Shown: one piece after another, positions 8,570 through 15,614 of the stretch | Numbering within the stretch: the first letter of the stretch is position 1 | Layout of the letters: each line of letters opens with the position of its first letter | Assembly: GCA_035581425.1 (NCBI GenBank) | Contig: DATJVP010000153.1 | Location: 1-27,867 of the forward strand | Reading direction: 5' to 3' | Length of the DNA stretch: 27,867 nucleotides | DNA from: DASZHJ01 sp035581425 | GTDB lineage: Bacteria; Pseudomonadota; Alphaproteobacteria; ATCC43930; CGMCC-115725 | Notes under the pieces: model-generated | The model's input: only the letters and a program-made list of their open reading frames with translations | What the model was told of the DNA's origin: nothing | The model's database searches: none | Made by a program: the position numbers and the translations under genes

Positions 8570-8679
8570 GCCGTGAACCCATAAATCTGCCGGGCGGGCG
8601 GGACAGAGTCCGCTATGCCCCAACAGCCGACATCTTGCTGCGCGGCAGCGAAACGTCGCTAAGTGCCAATAACGGCCTC
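8567..8679. repeat. Probable dispersed intergenic repeat, rhizobial type
   Basis: The stretch from the amidohydrolase stop codon onward (CATAAATCTGCCGGGC, then GTCCGCTATGCCCCAA, then GCTAAGTGCCAATAACGG) reads like a degenerate copy of a dispersed intergenic repeat that I remember from Bradyrhizobium and relatives, where short GTCCGCTnnTGGC-type units recur. The resemblance is from memory, not from a search. It would start right at the TAG stop of the preceding gene. It encodes nothing convincing. Confidence 0.4.
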
Positions 8680-8933
8680 CCAGCGCAAGGCGCGTGACCC
8701 TGCGCACGAACTGCAGCTTACTCGCTCACTTTGTTGTTTCGTTGGGCCGCTTGAAGCTTCTTAATGCTCGATACCTCATTGGATGTTGTATCTAAGGTTT
8801 TCCCTCCGTCAGAGATGTTTCGAAAGTGGAATGGAGAACGCTTTGAAAGCCGCATGATTCGAGCGATCTTCGATGCGGTCGCGCGGTATTCCGCCAATCG
8901 AGATCACGATCCATGCTCTGCCGCGAGAGCACC
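8680..8933. other. AT-richer intergenic stretch, no gene recognised
   Basis: About 250 bases of visibly lower G+C than the flanking genes (for example TTGTTGTTTCGTTGG and GCTTCTTAATGCTCG). Neither strand has an open frame with plausible protein content, and I see no RNA gene or clear promoter. Its composition fits acquired or decayed DNA between the amidohydrolase and the sulfatase unit. Confidence 0.4.
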
Positions 8934-9082
8934 TTAGGCCACGACCAGCGCGATCGCGAGGCTGGTCGGAACGACGGTCAGGGCCGATGTGATCGTCGCC
9001 GATGCCGTGGGCAGCGCGGCGCGGTCGCGGCCGCCGCAAGCACTGACGTCACCGCGATCCTGAGCGATCTCGTTCGCTTCAT
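8934..9082 (-). pseudogene. Frameshifted small exported/membrane protein ORF
   Basis: 22 bases after the sulfatase stop, an ATG at 9082 begins MKRTRSLRIAVTSVLAAAATA, a typical Sec signal peptide. The frame then turns into arginine-rich nonsense and stops at 8978. A one-base shift restores a hydrophobic, alanine/threonine/valine-rich tail (ALPTASATITSALTVVPTSL and on) that stops at 8934. Joined, the product would be about 49 residues. It could be a decayed gene once co-transcribed with the sulfatase, a sequencing error in a real gene, or chance. No family recognised. Confidence 0.35.
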
Positions 9083-9103
9083 CTTGCGTACGCCGACGTT
9101 ACG

Positions 9104-11620
9104 TTATTCCCGCGTCTTCGCGGCATTCACCTGCGCTTGCTCGAGCTTTTTGATGTCCTCGGGCGAGAGCTTCGGCCGGTCGATCGATAGCGTGACCTTG
9201 TTGAGCTTGCCGGTGAACGCGAATGGCGGCTGGTAGTCGGCGTCGTTGACGCCCGTCAGCGTGTCCGAGCCGACGTCGAGGCTTTCGTCGAATTGCAGAA
9301 TGAACGGGATCGTGTGCTCCATCTTCTGGGTGACCACGTCCTTCCCGTCCACCTTGAGCACGCCGGTTCCGCCTTGGCCGATGCCGACGAAGCTGCCGAA
9401 AGCCATCGTCGCCGCACCCATCCCCTCGTAGGTGAAGTCGAACTCGAGCGTGTGCTTGCCCGGCGCGAGCGCGTCAGGGCCTTCCCACTGGACGAGCTTC
9501 AGGCCTACCAAGTTCCAGACGAACTTCGGCTTGCCCTTCAGCAGGTAGAACCCGTAGCCGCCGAAGCGCCCGCCCTGCGTGATCAGCATGCCTTCGGCGC
9601 CGCCCTGCGGCACCTCGATCTCCGCCTTGAAGTTGTACGACGCATTGAGCACCGATGGAGCATCCCCGTTCGGCGTGCCGGTGAACGGCTCGGTCCACGT
9701 AAACACGGTGCGGCCCGCGGTGATGCTGGGCTTCGGCACGATCGCGCGGGCGACTAACGAGTTGTCGAGCGGCAGCACCTGGTACTTCCGTGCCTCCTGC
9801 TCGAAGATCGCCACCATCTGCTTGAGCTTCGCGGGATTCTTCGCGGCGAGGTCGTCCGCCTGCGTCCAGTCGTTGTTGAGGTCGTAGAGCTCCCACTGGG
9901 TATTGGCCAGGTCGAGCGGCGGCGCCACGTTCTCCCACGGCTTCCGCCCTACCTTCGTGGCGGCGAACCAGCCTTCGTGATAGACACCGCGCTCGCCCAT
10001 CATCTCGAAGTACTGGGTCTTGCGCCGGGAAGGCGCGTTCGCGTTCCCCGCGTCGAACGTGTACATCATGCTGACGCCTTCCATCGGGCTCTGCGGGATT
10101 CCGTCAACCGTTTTCGGCTGCTTGATCTTCGCCGCGTCGAGGATCGTCGGTGCGATGTCGATGATGTGGTGGAACTGGTTGCGGATGCCGCCTTTGTCCT
10201 TGATCACAGCGGGCCACGAGATCGCCATTCCCTGACGAATGCCGCCGAAGTGCGACGCGATCTGCTTCGTCCATGTGAATGGCGTGTCGAACGCCCAGGC
10301 CCACGGCACCGCCATGTGATTGTACGTCCGGTCGGTGCCCCAGACGTCGTAGAAGAACTTAAGCTGCTCCTCGACGTTCGGGTTGACGCCGTTGAACATC
10401 GCGATCTCGTTCGGCGTGCCGATCATCGTGCCCTCGGCGCTCGTGCCGTTGTCGCCCTCGATGTAGATGATCAGCGTGTTGTCGAGCTTGCCCATGTCCT
10501 CGACCGCCTGGATCACGCGTCCGATCTCGTGGTCGGTGTAGGCGGCATAGGCGGCGAACACGTCGGCCTGCCGGATGAAGAGCTTCTTCTCGTCGGCGGT
10601 GAGCTGGTCCCATTCCTTCAGCATGTCGCTCGGCCACGGCGTCAGCTTCGCGTTCTGCGGTATCACGCCGAGCTTCTTCTGATTGGCGTAGATCTGCTCA
10701 CGCAGCTTATTCCAGCCGGCGTCGAAGAGATGCATCGCGCTGATTTTCTCGACCCACTCCTTGGTCGGGTGGTGCGGCGCGTGCGTGCCGCCCGGCACGT
10801 AGTAGATGAAGAACGGCTGCTCCGGCGTGAGCGCGTTCATCCGCTTCATGTAGTCGATCGCGTCGTCGGCCATCGCGGTGGTCAGGTTCCAGGTTCCCGG
10901 CGGCTGTCCCTGGAACGGGTAGATCTGCGTCGTGTTGCGAAACAGGTTCGGCTGCCACTGGTTGGTGTCGCCGCCGATGAAACCGTAGAAGTACTCGAAA
11001 CCCATGCCGATTGGCCATTGGTCGAACGGGCCCGCCTGGCTCGCCTGAAATTCCGGCGTGTTGTGATCCTTGCCGAACCACGACGTGTGATAGCCGTTAT
11101 CGCGGAGGATGCGGCCCACCGTTGCCTTGTCCCTCGTGATGATGCTGTCGTAGCCGGGGAAGCCGGTCGCCTGCTCGGAGACGACGCCGAAGCCGACCGA
11201 ATGGTGGTTGCGGCCCGTGATGAGCGCAGCGCGCGTGGGCGAGCACAGTGCCGTCGAGTGGAAGTTGGTGTAACGCAGGCCATTCCGTGCGATGCGGTCG
11301 AGTGCGGGCGTCGGGATCACGCCGCCGAATGTGCTCGCGACCCCGTAACCCGCATCATCCGTCATGATCAGGAGCACGTTCGGCGCGCCCTTGGGCGGCA
11401 CAACGCGCGGAGGCCAATAAGGTTTGGACTGCGCGGCTGTACCCCCGATTACGCCGCCGAACTTGGGCGGAGGCGGCGGCAACTGATCACCAGGGATCGT
11501 GGTGGTGGCGCTCGGCGAGCCGGGCACGCCATTGATCTGCTGTGCCGACACCGACCCCATCATCAACATTACGCCTACCGCTACCGCCGAAGCGCGACCA
11601 ATCAAGCGATTTCTCGGCAT
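9104..11620 (-). CDS. Exported arylsulfatase-family enzyme
   Basis: 838-residue periplasmic sulfatase of the alkaline phosphatase superfamily, which hydrolyses sulfate esters. Residues 1-26 are a Sec signal peptide (ASAVAVGVMLMMGSVSAQ); a proline-rich spacer follows. The core starts at NVLLIMTDDAGYG with metal ligands D88-D89. C126 in CSPTRAALITGR is the CxPxR cysteine converted to formylglycine, so a maturase or equivalent must be encoded elsewhere. HAPHHPTKEW and EGDNGT supply further active-site residues. The C-terminal 200 residues look like a beta-sandwich. I chose the ATG at 11620 because GGAGG lies 5 bases upstream; an in-frame TTG 12 bases earlier would fall inside that ribosome site. 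It is the only intact gene between repeat and IS debris, so acquisition is plausible. Substrate unknown. Confidence 0.93.
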   Translation of the reverse strand: MPRNRLIGRASAVAVGVMLMMGSVSAQQINGVPGSPSATTTIPGDQLPPPPPKFGGVIGGTAAQSKPYWPPRVVPPKGAPNVLLIMTDDAGYGVASTFGGVIPTPALDRIARNGLRYTNFHSTALCSPTRAALITGRNHHSVGFGVVSEQATGFPGYDSIITRDKATVGRILRDNGYHTSWFGKDHNTPEFQASQAGPFDQWPIGMGFEYFYGFIGGDTNQWQPNLFRNTTQIYPFQGQPPGTWNLTTAMADDAIDYMKRMNALTPEQPFFIYYVPGGTHAPHHPTKEWVEKISAMHLFDAGWNKLREQIYANQKKLGVIPQNAKLTPWPSDMLKEWDQLTADEKKLFIRQADVFAAYAAYTDHEIGRVIQAVEDMGKLDNTLIIYIEGDNGTSAEGTMIGTPNEIAMFNGVNPNVEEQLKFFYDVWGTDRTYNHMAVPWAWAFDTPFTWTKQIASHFGGIRQGMAISWPAVIKDKGGIRNQFHHIIDIAPTILDAAKIKQPKTVDGIPQSPMEGVSMMYTFDAGNANAPSRRKTQYFEMMGERGVYHEGWFAATKVGRKPWENVAPPLDLANTQWELYDLNNDWTQADDLAAKNPAKLKQMVAIFEQEARKYQVLPLDNSLVARAIVPKPSITAGRTVFTWTEPFTGTPNGDAPSVLNASYNFKAEIEVPQGGAEGMLITQGGRFGGYGFYLLKGKPKFVWNLVGLKLVQWEGPDALAPGKHTLEFDFTYEGMGAATMAFGSFVGIGQGGTGVLKVDGKDVVTQKMEHTIPFILQFDESLDVGSDTLTGVNDADYQPPFAFTGKLNKVTLSIDRPKLSPEDIKKLEQAQVNAAKTRE

Positions 11621-11623
11621 AAC

Positions 11624-11630
11624 CACCTCC
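11624..11630 (-). promoter_or_regulatory. Ribosome binding site fixing the sulfatase start
   Basis: GGAGGTG on the minus strand, with the GGAGG core at 11626-11630 and 5 bases before the ATG at 11620. It decides between that ATG and the in-frame TTG at 11632. Confidence 0.8.
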
Positions 11631-11670
11631 AAGCAAAAACAAAATCCCCGCTTTCGCCCCTTTCGAACGC

Positions 11671-11715
11671 TCTATAGTCGCGGGAATTTCGGAAAGCGTT
11701 GATGTAGGTCAACGC
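11671..11715 (-). promoter_or_regulatory. FNR/FixK-type box and -10 element upstream of the sulfatase
   Basis: TTGAT-GTAG-GTCAA at 11699-11712 matches the FNR/Anr/FixK consensus TTGAT-N4-ATCAA at 9 of 10 positions. It sits inside a longer perfect dyad, GCGTTGA-TGTAGG-TCAACGC (11696-11715). A TATAGA -10 on the minus strand lies at 11671-11676, which puts the box centre at exactly -41.5, the class II activator position. There is no good -35 hexamer, as expected for activator-dependent promoters. The predicted start is near 11664, about 44 bases before the sulfatase ATG. Which regulator binds is inference. Confidence 0.6.
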
Positions 11716-11877
11716 GGCGAACGCGAGATTTCCGGTCGGGGTCATTTTCGACCGGACGAGGCCAGCAGCAGCGCCCGGGAGTCGAATCAGGGAATTTGCA
11801 TCTGCCGCGATGGGCTTTTGTCAGTTGATGTCGTCGCCCGGTGCGTGATTCAAGGTCCCAAACCGGAGCCTTCAATC

Positions 11878-12196
11878 ATGCGCTACGAACTCACCGATTA
11901 TGAGTGGACCGCCATCAAGCCGATGCTGCCGAATAGGCCGCGTGGCGTGCCGCGGGCCAACGATCGTCGTGTCCTCAATAGCTGGCACCCATGACACAGC
12001 CGTGCAGATGATCGACACGTCAATCATCCGCGTGCATCAGCACGGTGCATGCATCACGCGGAACAGACTGCAGTTGCTGGGCCGTTCGCGAGGCGGTTTG
12101 ACCAGCAAGATTCATGCGGTCGTCGATACCAACGGGCTGCCGGTGCGGCTCACACTGACAGCCGGAGAGGTACACGACAATATGGTTGCGCGTTAA
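11878..12196 (+). pseudogene. IS5-family (IS427 group) transposase remnant, internally deleted
   Basis: The 5' part (MRYELTDYEWTAIKPMLPNR, then PRGVPRANDRRVLN) is the conserved N-terminus of IS427-group transposases, but the frame ends after NSWHP. From about 11988 in another frame a second conserved block resumes: AVQMIDTSIIRVHQHGA, then GRSRGGLTSKIHAVVDTNGL. The normal protein has roughly 80 more residues between these blocks, so there is an internal deletion. The 3' third, including the catalytic glutamate, is also gone; the last recognisable residues are GEVHDN before a stop at 12194-12196. Two DDE aspartates remain (MIDTS, VVDTN). It cannot encode active transposase. The bases before 11878 (from about 11838) may be the left IS end. 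Confidence 0.85.
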
Positions 12197-12221
12197 TGAG
12201 TGCGCGTCTTAGAAACCAAAC

Positions 12222-12269
12222 AATTTCACCGCAGGGACAATATTGTCTCACCGCCTCTGTGGTGAAATT
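12222..12269. promoter_or_regulatory. Nested dyads upstream of the flavin monooxygenase
   Basis: Perfect 9-base inverted arms AATTTCACC (12222-12230) and GGTGAAATT (12261-12269) enclose a perfect 12-base palindrome, GACAATATTGTC (12236-12247). TCACCGC is also repeated directly at 12226 and 12248, 22 bases apart, about two helical turns. The cluster lies 79-126 bases before the monooxygenase ATG and is far more AT-rich than the genes around it. It may be an operator region or the end of a mobile element; the sequence does not decide. Confidence 0.5.
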
Positions 12270-12347
12270 CTGGCGGCATGCCAAAACGCGCATTAATGTC
12301 GATGGGGATTGCGTCACTACGGCAGCGCTTTCCAAGGGAGAGGGACA

Positions 12348-14159
12348 ATGGCGCTTGCTCTCGAGCCCGTTGCGGCGGCGGTCGGGAATTGGCTCGCTGA
12401 ATTCGAGCGCGCGCTTGCGCAGCCGGACGATCGTCCGCTCGGAAGTCTCTTCCATGCCGAGAGTCACTGGCGCGACGTGCTGGCGCTCACCTGGGAGATC
12501 GAGACCGTCAGCGGTCGCGATGCAATCCTGAGGGAGCTGCGAGCACACGCCGCCCGCGCGCGGCCGAGGGGCTTCCGGATCGATCCGCGCCGCGCGGAGC
12601 CGCGACATGTGACACGTGCGGGCGCCCGCACCATCGAGGCGTTCTTCACCTTCGAGACGGTAGAGGGCCGCGGGAGCGGCGTCCTCAGGCTGACGCCCCA
12701 AGACGGCGACGAGGAGCAGACGAAGGCTTGGACGCTGCTCACGGCGCTCGACGAGCTCAAGGGATACGAGGAACGGGCCGGTGGATCGCCGCTCGGAGCC
12801 AAGGCCCACGCGCGCGATTTTCGCGGGCCCAATTGGCTCGACCTCAGGAAGGCCGCGGGCGAGTACGCCGACAGGGATCCGGTGGTCCTCGTCGTGGGTG
12901 GCGGTCAGGCGGGCCTATGCGCGGCGGCGCGATTGACGCAACTCGGCATCGACACGCTGATCGTCGATCGCGGAAAGCGCATCGGCGACAACTGGCGCAA
13001 TCGCTATCACGCACTGACGCTGCACAATCAGACGCAGGTCAATCACCTCCCGTATATGCCGTTCCCGCCGAATTGGCCGACCTACATCCCCAAGGACAAG
13101 CTCGCGGGCTGGTTCGAGGCCTATGTCGAGAGCATGGAGCTCAACTATTGGACGGCGACGGAATTCGAAGGTGGCCGCTGGGACGAGCGCGAGGGGCGCT
13201 GGGTGGTGAGACTGCGCCGCGCCGACGGCGGCCTGCGCGAGATGCGGCCGCGGCACCTCGTCATGGCGACGGGCGTGAGCGGCATTCCGAGCCTGCCGGA
13301 GATTCCGTCGCTGCGGAACTTCGCGGGCACGGTGCTGCATTCGAGCCAATACGAGGACGGCGAGGCCTGGAGGGGAAAGTCGGCGCTCGTCGTCGGCACC
13401 GGCAACAGCGGCCATGACATCGCGCAAGACCTCTACTCGTCCGGTGCCAAAGTCGCGATCGTGCAGCGCAGCCCGACCCTGATCGTCAACGTCGAGCCGA
13501 GCGCCCAGATCCCCTACGCGCTTTACGATGAGGGACCCTCGCTCGAGGATTGCGATCTCATCACCGTATCGGTCCCGCTTGCGCTCGCGAGGCAGAGCCA
13601 CAAGCTCATCACGGAGCAGGCGCGGAAGCTCGACCGCGCGCTCCTCGATGCGCTGGAGCGCGTGGGCTTCAGGCTCGATTTCGGCGAGGACGGCACGGGT
13701 TGGCAGTTCAAGTACCTGACGCGCGGCGGCGGCTATTACTTCAATGTCGGCTGCTCCGACCTGATCGCGGAGGGAAGGATCGGGCTTCTGCAGAACTCGG
13801 AGATCGACGCCTTCGTCGCCGAGGGTGCGCGGCTGCGGAGCGGCGAGACGCTGGCCGCCGATCTCGTCGTCCTCGCGACCGGCTACAAGGGCCAGGAATT
13901 CCTGGTGCGGAAGCTCTTCGGCGAGGAGATCGCGGCAAAGGTCGGCCCGGTCTGGGGCTTCGGCAAGGGCCAGGAGCTCCGCAACATGTTCATGCGCACG
14001 CCGCAGCCCGGACTCTGGTTCATCGCGGGCAGCCTCGCGCAATGCCGCATCTACTCGAAATATCTCGCGCTCCAGATCAAGGCTTGCGAAGTTGGGCTGC
14101 TGCCCACGACCCGCGATGCCTCGCGCAGAATCCTGGCGGGCACCGGCGCCGCGGACTAG
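12348..14159 (+). CDS. Flavin-dependent monooxygenase with N-terminal NTF2-like domain
   Basis: 603-residue FAD/NADPH enzyme of the COG2072 (CzcO, flavin monooxygenase, YUCCA) group, which adds oxygen to N, S or carbonyl carbon of small substrates. Residues 1-150 resemble a SnoaL/NTF2 cone domain (VGNWLAEFERAL, SGRDAILRELRAHA). The catalytic part has the FAD motif VVGGGQAG (G184, G186, G189), the family fingerprint FAGTVLHSSQY (325-335; F-x-G-x3-H-S-x2-Y), the NADPH motif VGTGNSG (349-355) and a late ATGYK. The ATG at 12348 follows GGGAGAGGGACA. A leucine-type binding protein follows after 50 bases. An alternative activity as an NADPH oxidase is possible. Substrate unknown. Confidence 0.9.
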   Translation: MALALEPVAAAVGNWLAEFERALAQPDDRPLGSLFHAESHWRDVLALTWEIETVSGRDAILRELRAHAARARPRGFRIDPRRAEPRHVTRAGARTIEAFFTFETVEGRGSGVLRLTPQDGDEEQTKAWTLLTALDELKGYEERAGGSPLGAKAHARDFRGPNWLDLRKAAGEYADRDPVVLVVGGGQAGLCAAARLTQLGIDTLIVDRGKRIGDNWRNRYHALTLHNQTQVNHLPYMPFPPNWPTYIPKDKLAGWFEAYVESMELNYWTATEFEGGRWDEREGRWVVRLRRADGGLREMRPRHLVMATGVSGIPSLPEIPSLRNFAGTVLHSSQYEDGEAWRGKSALVVGTGNSGHDIAQDLYSSGAKVAIVQRSPTLIVNVEPSAQIPYALYDEGPSLEDCDLITVSVPLALARQSHKLITEQARKLDRALLDALERVGFRLDFGEDGTGWQFKYLTRGGGYYFNVGCSDLIAEGRIGLLQNSEIDAFVAEGARLRSGETLAADLVVLATGYKGQEFLVRKLFGEEIAAKVGPVWGFGKGQELRNMFMRTPQPGLWFIAGSLAQCRIYSKYLALQIKACEVGLLPTTRDASRRILAGTGAAD

Positions 14160-14209
14160 TCTTCCCTGGCAAAGCGGTAAAAAAACCGAACACGAAAAGG
14201 AGGAAACGA

Positions 14210-15454
14210 ATGCGCTCCCTTCTACGCTGCCTCGTCATTGCGCTCGCCACCCTGCTCTCGCTCGGGCGCGCGGAGGCGGCGGACCCGATCAAGATCGGCT
14301 TCAGCATGTCGCTGACGGGCGGACTCGCCGGCGGGGGCAAGAGCGCGCTCCTGGCGATCCAGATCTGGAAAGACGAGATCAACGCCAAGGGCGGGCTGCT
14401 GGGACGACAGGTCGAGCTCGTCTATTACGACGACCAATCCAACGGCGCGAACGTCCCCGCGATCTACACGAAGCTTCTCGACGTCGACAAGGTCGACCTC
14501 GTGATCTCCGCCTATGCCACCAACCAGATCGCGCCGGCGATGCCCGTGGTGATGCCGCGCGGCAAGGTCTTCATGTCGCTCTTCGGCACCGGCATCAACG
14601 ATACCTTCAAATACGACCGCTACTTCCAGATCCTGCCGAACGGCAAGGAGACGCGGCTCGGGCCCTCCGAGGGATTCCTGCGCGTCGCGATGACCATGGA
14701 TCCGAAGCCGCAGACGATCGCGCTCGTGGCGGCGGATGCGGAATACGCGCAGACCGTGATCGCCGGGGCGCGCGAGATCGTGAAGGAACTCGGACTCAAG
14801 GTGGTCTACGACGGCAAATATCCGCCCAACACCACGGACTACACGCCGATCGCGCGCGCCGTCAAAGCGGCCAATCCCGACGTGGTCTACGTCGCCTCCT
14901 ATCCGCCCGACAGCGTTGGCATGGTGCGCGCCGCGAACGAGGTGGGGCTCGCGCCCAAGATGTTCGGCGGCGGCATGATCGGCCTCGCCTTCACGCCGAT
15001 CAAGACGCAGCTGGGGCCGCTGCTCAACGGCATCGTCGCCTACGACGTCTACGTGCCCGAGCCCACGATGAAGTTTCCCGGCGTCGAGAAATTCCTGGAA
15101 ACCTATCAGTCGAAGGCCGCGGCGCAGGGCGTCGATCCCCTCGGATATTACCTCCCGCCCTTCGCCTACGCGGAAATGCAGGTCCTGACGGAGGCGATCA
15201 CCAAGGTCGGCAGCCTCGATGAGGCAAAGATCGCGGACTACATCCACAAAGAGACCTTCCACACCATCGTCGGCGACGTGAAGTTCGCAGAGAACGGCGA
15301 GTGGGAGAAATCGCGGCTGATCTTCGTGCAGTATCAGGGCGTCGTCGGGAACGACGTCGCGCAATTCCGCAAGCAAGGTGTCCAAGTGATCCTCTACCCG
15401 CCGGACCTCAAGTCCGGGACCCTCGTCTATCCCTATTCGGACATTAAGCGCTAG
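14210..15454 (+). CDS. Leucine-type ABC transporter substrate-binding protein
   Basis: 414-residue periplasmic binding protein of the LivJ/Peripla_BP_6 family, which binds branched amino acids, amides, aromatic acids or similar solutes. Residues 1-23 form a Sec signal peptide with likely cleavage at AEA/ADP. The mature protein starts with the family hallmark IKIGFSMSLTGG and continues with INAKGGLLGRQVELVYYDDQS; the second lobe contains DVVYVASYPPDSVGMVRAANE. A perfect AGGAGG (14198-14203) lies 6 bases before the ATG. It follows the flavin monooxygenase in one likely operon. No LivH, LivM, LivG or LivF gene is nearby, so it must share a permease encoded elsewhere or act as a sensor. Its ligand may be a substrate or product of the monooxygenase (inference). 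Confidence 0.93.
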   Translation: MRSLLRCLVIALATLLSLGRAEAADPIKIGFSMSLTGGLAGGGKSALLAIQIWKDEINAKGGLLGRQVELVYYDDQSNGANVPAIYTKLLDVDKVDLVISAYATNQIAPAMPVVMPRGKVFMSLFGTGINDTFKYDRYFQILPNGKETRLGPSEGFLRVAMTMDPKPQTIALVAADAEYAQTVIAGAREIVKELGLKVVYDGKYPPNTTDYTPIARAVKAANPDVVYVASYPPDSVGMVRAANEVGLAPKMFGGGMIGLAFTPIKTQLGPLLNGIVAYDVYVPEPTMKFPGVEKFLETYQSKAAAQGVDPLGYYLPPFAYAEMQVLTEAITKVGSLDEAKIADYIHKETFHTIVGDVKFAENGEWEKSRLIFVQYQGVVGNDVAQFRKQGVQVILYPPDLKSGTLVYPYSDIKR

Positions 15455-15614
15455 GCAAAGCCGGGGCCGGCGCCCGAATGCGGCGAGTTGGCCTCGCAGA
15501 GCGCCGGTTGCCCCTCCCTTCGGATGAGGGGGCGGCCCCTGACGCAAAGGCCGGGTTAATCATATTCCGCCACTCTAGCGCCCGCGCATCGATTTCTCTT
15601 TCTCGGGCAAGAAC

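Noticed and set aside
15511..15531. CCCCTC/GAGGGG hairpin after the binding protein gene as terminator
   Set aside because: Stem of 6 bases with a 9-base loop and no T-tract; cannot be told from chance in this base composition.
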